From: Acidimicrobiales bacterium
GTDB lineage: Bacteria > Actinomycetota > Acidimicrobiia > Acidimicrobiales > Acidimicrobilacustridaceae
NCBI GenBank assembly: GCA_023264135.1
Contig: JALQSZ010000051.1
Location: 1 to 8,771 of the forward strand
Direction: 5' to 3'
DNA length: 8,771 bases
Positions within the stretch are counted from its first letter, which is position 1; the number at the start of each line of letters is the position of its first letter. This document shows positions 1-5,984 of the stretch, piece by piece. Below the pieces are notes generated by a model. That model saw only the letters and a program-made list of their open reading frames with translations, searched no databases and was not told the DNA's origin. A program made the translations under genes and the position numbers.

Positions 1-535
1 AGAACTTGTAGGCGTCGCCGTCGACCGCGCTGATTTCAATCTCGGCAGGGAGGTTGGTGCCAGTGTTGACTTCTCGATACATGTCGAGTGGGGCCATTTG
101 TGAATAGCGAAGGTTGTCGGTTTTGTAGGTGTCGTAGACGCCACGAGAAATCGCCGATTCGTCGTTGCCAGACGTGAGAACGAACTGGCCCTTCTTGGCC
201 TTGATGATGGCGGTGCCTGTGTCTTGGCAACCTGGGAGGATCCCGCCCGCCGCGATGTTTGCGTTTCGCAGCAGATCAAGCGCGACGAATCGATCGTTCC
301 CCGACGCTTCCGGATCGTCGAGAATTCGGGCCAACTGCGCGAGGTGAGGTGTGCGCAAATAGTGGGCGATCTCAAACATCGCAGCCGATGTGAGCATTGT
401 GATCGCTTCCGGTGTGACTCGGAGGAAGGAACCAACCGAAGTCTCGACGGTCTCGACGCCTTCAGTGGAGAGAAGTCGGTACTCGGTGGTGTCAGGTCCG
501 AGGGGAAGGAGGTCTTGATGAACGAAGTCAGCCAT
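1..535 (-). CDS. fumA: Class I fumarate hydratase, N-terminal part (runs off left edge)
   Basis: Iron-sulfur fumarase of the TCA cycle, interconverting fumarate and (S)-malate in the cytoplasm. I translated the minus strand by hand from the ATG at 533-535; the frame stays open to base 2, giving 178 residues of a protein usually near 550. Hallmarks, in order: [13 protein letters not shown] (residues 10-22), [16 protein letters not shown] (71-86), [17 protein letters not shown] (93-109), SRGVYDTY (130-137), [13 protein letters not shown] (141-153) and [12 protein letters not shown] (155-166). These match Escherichia coli FumA/FumB closely from memory. Cys103 in CQDTGTA corresponds to the first of the three cysteines that hold the catalytic 4Fe-4S cluster; the other two lie outside the window. 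The purine-rich CGGAG sits directly against the ATG, so the ribosome site is weak. It lies 29 bases downstream of, and co-directional with, the membrane-protein gene, so co-transcription is possible. The family call is firm; class II fumarases do not share these motifs. Confidence 0.93.
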   Translation of the reverse strand, partial: MADFVHQDLLPLGPDTTEYRLLSTEGVETVETSVGSFLRVTPEAITMLTSAAMFEIAHYLRTPHLAQLARILDDPEASGNDRFVALDLLRNANIAAGGILPGCQDTGTAIIKAKKGQFVLTSGNDESAISRGVYDTYKTDNLRYSQMAPLDMYREVNTGTNLPAEIEISAVDGDAYKF

Positions 536-564
536 CTCCGTACGGTACCCGCGTAGGAGTTGCC

Positions 565-1353
565 CTAACGCGTGAAGAAGCCCGAATCGATTTCGTTGAC
601 GACGGATTCAATCGGCTTGGGCGAGGCCTGCAGGGTCCCTCGAAGCGGAGCGGCGAGAACGAGCAGTAGAGCAAGGTCAAAGGCAACGAGGAGTACGACC
701 GAGAGGACAACGAACGAGGATCGCCCGGGACTCTCGACGACGAGAATGACCGAATTGATCGTAAGGACGATTCCGCTGAGCGCTAGCACGATGAGCAGCA
801 GCGTCGGAAGCGTTCGGCCAGCGGCGTTCGCGAGATCTCGTCGAGTTGAACCGAGATCGTCGACGGCCGCGAGCATTTCGTTCGACGCGGGAGTCGAGAC
901 TGATGGCGAATAGGCGGAATCACGCACGACCTTTTGCAGGTTGCGATAACTCTGATTTTCGACGAGTGAGAGTTCGTTTCCGTTTTGCAACTCGGACCAG
1001 CCAGTTGTTGCGGTGTAGGTCAGGTCAGCGGAAATCGCGCGTTGGATTTCGATCGTGTTTGCCCCCGGTGCGGTGGAGGCCCACGACAATCGGGCACTCG
1101 CTGCAGCGATATGTGCCACGGTGGAATCTGCTGATGACTGCGCCGTCCATTCCGTCGCGATGACAAACGCCGAGAGGAACGCAAAGAGTGCGCCAAGTGT
1201 CGGCATAAGCGGTGCGGCGTGACTTACCGATCGGCTCACGTGATGGCCCAGGAATTTTCGAATGACGATGTGGGCGACGATGGCAATCGATGCGACTACC
1301 GCAAGGCAGATGGGGAAAAGAAACCACCATTCAAGGCTCGTGAGGTGCGACAT
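565..1353 (-). CDS. DUF4239-like four-helix membrane protein
   Basis: A 262-residue integral membrane protein with no assigned reaction. Two hydrophobic helices lie near the N terminus (about residues 9-31 and 50-67) and two near the C terminus (about 184-206 and 213-236). They enclose a polar, alanine-rich segment of roughly 115 residues that looks helical. The layout, the conserved-looking [13 protein letters not shown] at the end of helix 2 and the short tail after the last helix ([21 protein letters not shown]) resemble the DUF4239 family, sometimes described as bestrophin-like. I assign it by architecture and cannot confirm it without a profile search. The ATG at 1351-1353 is preceded by GGCAGG about 8 bases upstream. 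It reads in the same direction as the fumarase and diverges from the flavodoxin. It could be an unrelated membrane protein of similar topology; no enzymatic motif is visible. Confidence 0.68.
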   Translation of the reverse strand: MSHLTSLEWWFLFPICLAVVASIAIVAHIVIRKFLGHHVSRSVSHAAPLMPTLGALFAFLSAFVIATEWTAQSSADSTVAHIAAASARLSWASTAPGANTIEIQRAISADLTYTATTGWSELQNGNELSLVENQSYRNLQKVVRDSAYSPSVSTPASNEMLAAVDDLGSTRRDLANAAGRTLPTLLLIVLALSGIVLTINSVILVVESPGRSSFVVLSVVLLVAFDLALLLVLAAPLRGTLQASPKPIESVVNEIDSGFFTR

Positions 1354-1434
1354 GACATAAGCCTGCCATGCCCGATGAGGTCAGGAGTTGTTGTGGGGCT
1401 CGGCTACGGTGGTGGTGCACGTACGGAGGCAACT
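1354..1434. promoter_or_regulatory. Divergent intergenic region, membrane protein / flavodoxin
   Basis: These 81 bases separate two divergent starts, so they should hold promoters for both directions. I could not pick a convincing -35/-10 pair on either strand. The only clear signal is the flavodoxin ribosome site at its right end. Confidence 0.4.
1425..1429 (+). promoter_or_regulatory. Ribosome binding site of the flavodoxin gene
   Basis: GGAGG lies five bases before GTG 1435. It decides the start against the longer open frame that begins at 1219, whose extra 72 codons would run antisense into the membrane-protein gene. Confidence 0.75.
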
Positions 1435-1857
1435 GTGAACGCGATTGTGATCTACGAAAGTCTGACGGGGAACACCAAGAAGGCCGCGGACTTCATTGTC
1501 AACGAACTGGTGGCCGGTGGAGTTCAGGCGGTTGCCTGTCCGACGACTGCAGTCGATTATCAGGCGTTGGCCGATGCTGATCTCGTCATCGTTGGTAGTT
1601 GGACCGATGGCTTGTTCTTGTTCGGTCAGAAACCAGCGAGCGCTGGTCGTCTCTCGCAGCTCCCGTTCCTTACTGGCAAGAAGGCCGCGGTGTATTGCAC
1701 CTACGCCATCGAGACCGGCAAGACCCTTACGAAGCTCGAAGACATCATTCGAGATCGCGGCGCCGAGGTCATCGGCGGTATGGCGATCCGTCGCAACAAG
1801 CTTCAAGAAGGAAGCGCAGAGTTTGTTTCGCGGTTGCTCGGAGTTGTCGCTGCTTGA
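1435..1857 (+). CDS. Short-chain flavodoxin-family protein
   Basis: A 140-residue single-domain protein of the flavodoxin fold, expected to bind FMN and carry electrons in the cytoplasm. It begins with a beta strand (NAIVIYES) that runs into the phosphate-binding loop SLTGNT at residues 9-14, matching the (T/S)xTGxT signature. A second strand, ADLVIVGSWTDGLF (48-61), follows and supplies the loop with Trp56 that could stack on the flavin. A third strand, KKAAVYCTYAIETG (82-95), comes next, and a final beta-alpha unit (EVIGGMAIRR onward) closes the domain. The length fits short-chain flavodoxins. The GTG start is chosen because the fold begins there and GGAGG lies five bases upstream. The C-terminal 55 coding bases overlap the tail of the convergent glycosyltransferase gene. 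No partner reductase is nearby, so the pathway is unknown. It could be a flavodoxin-like oxidoreductase or regulator instead of a true electron carrier. Confidence 0.82.
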   Translation: MNAIVIYESLTGNTKKAADFIVNELVAGGVQAVACPTTAVDYQALADADLVIVGSWTDGLFLFGQKPASAGRLSQLPFLTGKKAAVYCTYAIETGKTLTKLEDIIRDRGAEVIGGMAIRRNKLQEGSAEFVSRLLGVVAA

Positions 1858-3062
1858 TCGTCTGATGGCGAAATCGTCATCGGTCGAATCGGTGTGAAAC
1901 ACACTGCACCAATCACCAGTAGCCCTCTCACTGTTGAGAGCAGTGGTTCGTCGCCATGGCCTGCAGGATCGACGAGGATCAACCACACCAGAGCGCAAAG
2001 CACTTTCGCTTTGGTCGACGTTGCCGTGACAACAAACGCGGCGAGCGCGACTAGAAGAAATCCCAAGTGATGTGTCCATGAGATTGGACTCACCACTGCG
2101 GTCGCGCAGCCGACGATGGCTGCGACGGCGAGAAAATCGTTTTCTCGAGAAGCTCGAATTGAACGAACAAGCGCAACCACAAGTACCGCGAAGATGACAG
2201 CGAGCCACAGCGTCGTTCGTACCGGTCCCCGATCAAGCGAGCGAGCGAGGATTCCAAGCGCGGAATTGTTGCGAGCATCAGAGACCGAACCCACCCGATC
2301 GGAATGCCACAACAGATCGGTCCAGTAGGCGTGCGAATCAGATGGGGCGAGTAGCCATCCGAGACCAGTCGCGACGGCGAGCATTCCGATTGCCCGAACC
2401 GTGGACCACCACCTCTTGGTTGCCGCGAGCCACAGAATGAAGAGGCCGGGCAAAAGTTTGATCGCCGTGGCAAGACCAATGCCGAGGCCGGTGAATCGCT
2501 TTGACCGACGAATGGCTTCGAGATCGGCGAGGACGAGGAGCCACAGCAAAATATTGATTTGTCCTTGCCGAAGCGTGAGCCAGACCGGAATCGTGACCGT
2601 TGCCGCGGCAAAGGCCCACGCGCTCCATACGTAGCGTCGGTTCGCCGGAATACGGGCCAGTCCTGACACCGACCATGCGCAGCCAAAGAGTGCGAGCAGG
2701 TTGACGATCGTGAAAATGACCTCACGTCCATCGGCGGTGAACGGCGTGAGTGAAGAGAAGAGGAGGGGCCCGATCGGGGGATAGGTCGCCGAAAGGTGGA
2801 AGGTCGGGTCGTGGTAGTCGTAGATCGATCCACCATTGAGCCAAGCTCGAGCGGAATTCGTATAGATCTGAAGATCGAGCAATCCGTTGGGGGGACCGGC
2901 CTTCCAGGCCTGCCAGAGTGCGACACCCACTGCAGCAGTAAGTGCGATCGAGGCAAGCGCTCGGCCACGTAGGCCCACCGCCCAAGCAAGGAGCACGATT
3001 ACCGCAACTATGGCGAGCGGCGTGGTCCATGGGTTGATGAACTCGAACAGCCAGTTGGGCAC
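1803..3062 (-). CDS. GT87 (DUF2029) polyprenol-phosphate mannosyltransferase-like membrane protein
   Basis: A 419-residue polytopic membrane protein with about ten to twelve hydrophobic helices. Family features: an acidic residue in the first external loop (Asp63 in LLDLQIYTNSARAWL, the usual catalytic position in GT-C enzymes), SIYDYHDP, TYPPIGPLLFSSL (93-105), LRQGQINILLWLL, AIKLLPGLFILWLAA, NNSALGILAR and SPISWTHHLGFLLVALA. These fit the GT87/DUF2029 group. Its known actinobacterial members (PimE and relatives) add alpha-mannose from polyprenyl-phosphate-mannose to cell-envelope glycolipids. The exact donor and acceptor here are unknown. The start is a GTG at 3060-3062; a stop codon lies four codons upstream in frame, and no good Shine-Dalgarno is visible, so a slightly later start or leaderless translation is possible. 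The C-terminal 30 residues are polar and variable, and the stop lies inside the flavodoxin gene. It is divergent from the transporter operon. Confidence 0.85.
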   Translation of the reverse strand: MPNWLFEFINPWTTPLAIVAVIVLLAWAVGLRGRALASIALTAAVGVALWQAWKAGPPNGLLDLQIYTNSARAWLNGGSIYDYHDPTFHLSATYPPIGPLLFSSLTPFTADGREVIFTIVNLLALFGCAWSVSGLARIPANRRYVWSAWAFAAATVTIPVWLTLRQGQINILLWLLVLADLEAIRRSKRFTGLGIGLATAIKLLPGLFILWLAATKRWWSTVRAIGMLAVATGLGWLLAPSDSHAYWTDLLWHSDRVGSVSDARNNSALGILARSLDRGPVRTTLWLAVIFAVLVVALVRSIRASRENDFLAVAAIVGCATAVVSPISWTHHLGFLLVALAAFVVTATSTKAKVLCALVWLILVDPAGHGDEPLLSTVRGLLVIGAVCFTPIRPMTISPSDDQAATTPSNRETNSALPS

Positions 3063-3078
3063 ATTTGGACGCTAGCGG

Positions 3079-3159
3079 AGGTGGACTTTGTCGTCGTCAG
3101 ACACATGTCATCGACGAAACATGATTGTCACAGAGAAGGTGTCGCCTAGGTGAACTTTG
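3079..3159 (+). repeat. Near-perfect 12-base direct repeat (possible operator pair)
   Basis: AGGTGGACTTTG at 3079-3090 recurs as AGGTGAACTTTG at 3148-3159, eleven of twelve bases identical and 69 bases apart start to start. That spacing is between six and seven helical turns. The first copy lies just upstream of the glycosyltransferase start and the second in the BMP leader, so a protein bound to both could influence both promoters. No regulator gene is present in the window; the function is inferred only from position. Confidence 0.4.
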
Positions 3160-3174
3160 GGGGCTAGTTTCACC
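3149..3174 (+). promoter_or_regulatory. Leader hairpin I (GGTGAA / TTCACC)
   Basis: GGTGAA at 3149-3154 is the exact reverse complement of TTCACC at 3169-3174 across a 14-base loop. It could be a six-pair RNA stem upstream of the larger ribosome-site stem, or an operator read as DNA. The second copy of the 12-base direct repeat overlaps its left arm. A six-pair stem alone is weak evidence. Confidence 0.35.
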
Positions 3175-3183
3175 GGCGGGCGG

Positions 3184-3235
3184 GGTCCCTCTGGGGCACC
3201 ATTTCGTCCATCCACAACACCCCCTAGAGGAGACC
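3184..3235 (+). promoter_or_regulatory. Leader hairpin II that sequesters the BMP ribosome binding site
   Basis: The left arm GGTCCCTCTGGGG (3184-3196) pairs with CCCCTAGAGGAGACC (3221-3235). There are thirteen Watson-Crick pairs, interrupted only by single-base bulges at T3225 and A3231, around a 24-base loop. The right arm contains the whole Shine-Dalgarno sequence AGAGGAGA (3226-3233) and ends at the base before ATG 3236. As RNA this stem would block initiation unless it is opened, which is the layout of a translational riboswitch, a thermosensor or a protein-controlled leader. I recognise no known aptamer and specifically do not see the purine-riboswitch core. No T-run follows, so it is not a transcription terminator. 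Confidence 0.62.
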
Positions 3236-4402
3236 ATGGATACCAAGCCGTCACATTCAAACCGTCGATTCCGCTCGGTCGGCATCGTCGCACTCGCGTT
3301 GCTCGGCGTCTTCGCCGTTGTTGCAACTGCGTGTGGAAAGAGCAGCAGCAGCGGAAGCAGCAGCGGTGGAACCGTTAAGGCTGCATGGATCTACGTCGGA
3401 CCAATCAACGATGGTGGTTGGACGCAGGCCCACAATGCCGGACGCGAGTTCGTGGCCACGCAGCTTGGCTCCAAGGTCCAGACGACCTACAAGGAAAACG
3501 TTCCGGAAGGCCCTGAGGTCGCGCAGGTCATCAACGATCTCATCAAGGATGGCAACAAGATCATCTTCGCAACGTCCTATGGCTACAAGGAAGCAATGCA
3601 GGCCGCCGCGCAGGCCAACCCAACCGTGAAGTTCGAGATGGCAACGGGCGACTCGATCACCCTTGGCCAGACCGTTCCGTCGAACTACAACGAGTACTAC
3701 GGCGCCGGCGAGGATTCTCTCTACGTCACCGGTATCGCTGCAGGTAAGGCAACGAAGAACAACACCATTGGTGTTTCAGCACCGTTCCCGATTCCTGAGG
3801 TCATTCGTGGCATCAACGCTTTCACCCTCGGTGCACAGTCGGTGAACCCGGCCGCCAAGGTGAACGTCGTTTGGACCAAGACCTGGTTCGATCCCGCGGT
3901 GGAACGTCAGTCAGCGGAGTCACTTGTGTCCGCTGGAGCCGACACCCTCTTCTCACATCAGGACAGCCCCTCGGCAGGTGAAGTGGCCAAGGCCAACAAC
4001 CTTCCGTGGTTCGGTTACGACTCCGATCAGTCCGGTTCCTACAGCTCGGTGTGGCAGACCGCCGCGACCTACAACTGGGGCCCGTTCGAGCTTTCCGAGG
4101 TCAACAAGGTCATTGACGGCACCTGGAAGCAGAACAACTACTACGGCACCATCGCCGACAACTTCACCGGCCTCGCTCAGTACGGCTCCACCGTCGCTGC
4201 AGCAACGAAGAGTGCAATGGACGCTGAGGTTGCAAAGGCCAAGGCCGGCGACGCGAAGGCCTTCGGTTGGTACTGGGGTCTCGCCGATCGTCAGGACCAG
4301 GACGGCAAGACGGTCATCACCAAGGGTCAGACCCTCACGATGAAGGATCTCTACACCATGAGCTACTTCGTCAAGGGAATCTCCGGCAGCCCGAAGGGCT
4401 GA
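3236..4402 (+). CDS. BMP-family ABC transporter substrate-binding lipoprotein
   Basis: A 388-residue extracytoplasmic binding protein of the Bmp/PnrA-like family, whose studied members bind purine or other nucleosides and hand them to a membrane importer. The N terminus is a lipoprotein signal: basic region (RRFRS, 10-14), hydrophobic core (15-30) and lipobox ATAC with Cys33 as the lipid anchor. A Ser/Gly linker follows (SSSSGSSSGG, 36-45). The mature domain starts with VKAAWIYVGPINDGGWTQAH, the family's ligand-loop opening, and later shows EVIRGINAFTLGAQ and TLFSHQDSPSAGEVA. The ATG at 3236 is chosen because the signal peptide begins there and AGGAG lies three bases upstream; the open frame continues back to TTG 3125 but would spoil the signal peptide. 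Lys is mostly AAG and Asn mostly AAC, a stronger bias than in the downstream genes, which suggests high expression. Flanking RNA structures suggest separate control of this gene. The exact ligand is unproven. Confidence 0.93.
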   Translation: MDTKPSHSNRRFRSVGIVALALLGVFAVVATACGKSSSSGSSSGGTVKAAWIYVGPINDGGWTQAHNAGREFVATQLGSKVQTTYKENVPEGPEVAQVINDLIKDGNKIIFATSYGYKEAMQAAAQANPTVKFEMATGDSITLGQTVPSNYNEYYGAGEDSLYVTGIAAGKATKNNTIGVSAPFPIPEVIRGINAFTLGAQSVNPAAKVNVVWTKTWFDPAVERQSAESLVSAGADTLFSHQDSPSAGEVAKANNLPWFGYDSDQSGSYSSVWQTAATYNWGPFELSEVNKVIDGTWKQNNYYGTIADNFTGLAQYGSTVAAATKSAMDAEVAKAKAGDAKAFGWYWGLADRQDQDGKTVITKGQTLTMKDLYTMSYFVKGISGSPKG

Positions 4403-4421
4403 TCGGGATAGTGTCGCAACT

Positions 4422-5984
4422 GTGACACAGGACGCATTCGTGGAAGCAGCCACCGCTCCGGCGGTGGCTGCTTTTCACGTCACCAAGAAGTTTCCGGGAG
4501 TCATCGCAAACGAAGACGTCACGTTCGATGTGCGCGTCGGCGAAGTGCATGCACTCCTCGGCGAGAACGGTGCAGGCAAGACCACGCTGTCAAACATTTT
4601 GACGGGGTTGTATCGACCTGATTCAGGATGGATTGAAGTACTGGGTCAGAAGGCCGAATTCCATTCACCGCGAGATGCCATCGCCGCTGGCATCGGCATG
4701 GTGCATCAACATTTTCGATTGATCCCGACCTTCAGCGTCGCGGAGAACATCGCGCTTGGGTCGGCGCACAATCCCGTCGCTGGGCGCTTCGATATGTCTG
4801 CCATTGAAGAGCGAATCGTCGCGCTCAGTGAATCATTCGATTTGCCCGTTGATCCTCGAGCGAAGATCTGGCAACTCTCTGTTGGCGAGCAGCAGCGAGT
4901 GGAGATCATCAAGGTGCTCTACCGAGACGCCCGGGTTCTGATCATGGACGAACCGACCGCGGTGCTGACACCCGTTGAATCCGAAGTCCTCGCGACGACG
5001 CTTCAATCGATGGCGCGCAATGGCCGCAGTGTCGTTTTCATTTCTCACAAACTTGGTGAAGTTGCCTCAATCGCCGACCGAGTCACGGTGCTTCGTCATG
5101 GCCGATCAATTGAAACAGTGACGGAAAACGATGTGACCGCACTCGCTTCGCTCATGGTCGGACGAGACGTTGAATCGGTGAAGCGCTCTACCGAGTCGAC
5201 GACCCAATCACTTGCTGCTTCAACTCCAGTTGTCTTGGAGATCGACGACCTTCGTGCTGTGGGCGATCGTGGTTTGACCGCACTCGATGGAGTGAGCCTC
5301 AACGTTCGTGCCGGAGAAATTGTTGGTGTTGCCGGTGTCGCTGGCAACGGTCAGCGCGAGCTCGTTGAGATTCTCGCGGGCCTTCGTCGTTCAGTTTCAG
5401 GATCCATTCGAGTCGATGGCGAATCACTGGAGAACGGCAGTACTCGCCATCCCATTCGACTCGGTGTTTCCTATGTTCCGCAGGACCGAATGGGAACTGG
5501 ACTCGCTCCCGACCTCACCATTGCCGAGAACATGGCGTTGAAGAAGTACCGACGTCCTCCTGTTGCTCGACCACCGTTCATTCGTCAATCAGTCATCGAT
5601 GCCGAAGCCCGCGAACTCATGGAGCGGTTCGATGTTCGAGCTCCATCGGAAACCACGCCGACTCGACGCTTGTCTGGTGGCAACGTTCAGAAGGTGCTCT
5701 TGGCTCGCGAAATGTCGGGCGATCCAAAGGTCCTTGTCATCGCCTCTCCCACCCAAGGTCTCGACGTTGGTGCGGTCGCGACCGTGCATCAACTCTTGCT
5801 CGATGCTGCGGAGTCGGGCGTCGGAATTCTTCTCGTAAGTGAAGATCTCGATGAAGTACTTGCTCTTTCTCATCGGATCGCCGTGATGTACGAGGGTCGT
5901 GTGCTCGATGTCGTCGAACGCAGCGACGCCGATGTGCAACGGATCGGACTTCTCATGGGTGGAGAGATGGAGGAGTCAGCATGA
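4422..5984 (+). CDS. Tandem-domain ABC transporter ATPase (BMP/nucleoside type)
   Basis: A 520-residue cytoplasmic ATPase with two nucleotide-binding domains, which drives the importer formed with the next two genes. Domain 1 is complete: Walker A GENGAGKTT (47-55, Lys53), Q-loop VHQH (94-97), signature LSVGE (152-156), Walker B LIMDEP with Asp176 and Glu177, and switch His209. Domain 2 is degenerate: GVAGNGQ (305-311) lacks the P-loop lysine, the signature LSGGN (417-421) is intact, and the Walker B equivalent VLVIASPT lacks the acidic pair. This asymmetry is normal for RbsA/YufO-like proteins, so it is not damage. Start choice is uncertain: GTG 4422 has no clear ribosome site, whereas in-frame GTG 4440 has AGGA seven bases upstream. 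The conserved domain begins near residue 17, so both fit. A terminator-like hairpin covers codons 8-18. The 3' end overlaps the first permease gene by ATGA. Confidence 0.94.
   Translation: MTQDAFVEAATAPAVAAFHVTKKFPGVIANEDVTFDVRVGEVHALLGENGAGKTTLSNILTGLYRPDSGWIEVLGQKAEFHSPRDAIAAGIGMVHQHFRLIPTFSVAENIALGSAHNPVAGRFDMSAIEERIVALSESFDLPVDPRAKIWQLSVGEQQRVEIIKVLYRDARVLIMDEPTAVLTPVESEVLATTLQSMARNGRSVVFISHKLGEVASIADRVTVLRHGRSIETVTENDVTALASLMVGRDVESVKRSTESTTQSLAASTPVVLEIDDLRAVGDRGLTALDGVSLNVRAGEIVGVAGVAGNGQRELVEILAGLRRSVSGSIRVDGESLENGSTRHPIRLGVSYVPQDRMGTGLAPDLTIAENMALKKYRRPPVARPPFIRQSVIDAEARELMERFDVRAPSETTPTRRLSGGNVQKVLLAREMSGDPKVLVIASPTQGLDVGAVATVHQLLLDAAESGVGILLVSEDLDEVLALSHRIAVMYEGRVLDVVERSDADVQRIGLLMGGEMEESA
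4429..4432 (+). promoter_or_regulatory. Possible ribosome binding site favouring GTG 4440
   Basis: AGGA at 4429-4432 stands seven bases before an in-frame GTG at 4440, which would make the ATPase six residues shorter. The upstream GTG 4422 has only CGGGA some thirteen bases away. The short motif is suggestive, not decisive. Confidence 0.4.
4443..4475 (+). terminator. Intrinsic-terminator-like hairpin after the binding-protein gene, inside the ATPase start
   Basis: AAGCAGCCACCGC (4444-4456) and GCGGTGGCTGCTT (4461-4473) are perfect reverse complements around the loop TCCG, closed by a C-G pair: a UNCG-class tetraloop of exceptional stability. The stem ends in TTTT (4472-4475), so it has the shape of a plus-strand factor-independent terminator. 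It begins 41 bases after the binding-protein stop, a usual place for a terminator, yet it lies within the first codons of the ATPase frame. It may end most transcripts after the binding-protein gene or protect their 3' ends, giving more binding protein than transporter. The structure is read directly; its activity is inferred. Confidence 0.75.
5969..5973 (+). promoter_or_regulatory. Ribosome binding site of permease 1
   Basis: GGAGG lies seven bases before ATG 5981, inside the last codons of the ATPase gene. With the ATGA stop/start overlap it supports the chosen start and translational coupling. Confidence 0.75.

Larger units (their letters stand above)
3063..3235. promoter_or_regulatory. 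Divergent control region between glycosyltransferase and BMP operon
   Basis: This 173-base region must carry the promoters of both the GT87 gene (minus) and the BMP operon (plus). TTGTCA at 3125-3130 could be a plus-strand -35 box, but no good -10 box stands at the right distance, so I do not call a promoter. What can be seen are a near-perfect 12-base direct repeat, a short inverted repeat and a long leader hairpin over the ribosome site, each listed separately. Confidence 0.55.

Noticed and set aside
224..556. 110-residue plus-strand open frame at the left edge
   Set aside because: It is antisense to the fumarase fragment, whose conserved motifs run through the same bases on the minus strand.
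1219..1434. Longer flavodoxin start at 1219
   Set aside because: The extension is antisense to the membrane-protein gene, has no flavodoxin character and ignores the good GGAGG before GTG 1435.
1862..1905. Hairpins just after the flavodoxin stop (GATGGCG / CGTCATC with a wobble pair; GTGTG / CACAC)
   Set aside because: Stems are short or imperfect and no T-run follows; they also lie in glycosyltransferase coding sequence. Not enough for a terminator call.
1381..2208. 275-residue minus-strand open frame
   Set aside because: Its peptide is Arg/Ser/Cys-rich without domain motifs and overlaps both the flavodoxin and the glycosyltransferase in other frames; it is a shadow.
3125..3235. N-terminal extension of the binding protein from TTG 3125
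   Set aside because: It would place 37 residues before a clear lipoprotein signal peptide, and a ribosome site directly precedes ATG 3236; the open frame over the leader is probably accidental.
3100..3235. Known purine (guanine/adenine) riboswitch in the BMP leader
   Set aside because: I looked for the conserved three-way-junction core and did not find it; only the ribosome-site stem and a small hairpin are evident.
3953..4453. 166-residue minus-strand open frame antisense to the binding-protein gene
   Set aside because: Low-complexity Val/Gly/Leu composition, explained by strong codon bias of the real gene on the other strand.
5310..5984. Damaged second ATPase domain
   Set aside because: Loss of the P-loop lysine and of the acidic Walker B pair is typical for the C-terminal domain in this transporter family, not a sign of decay.
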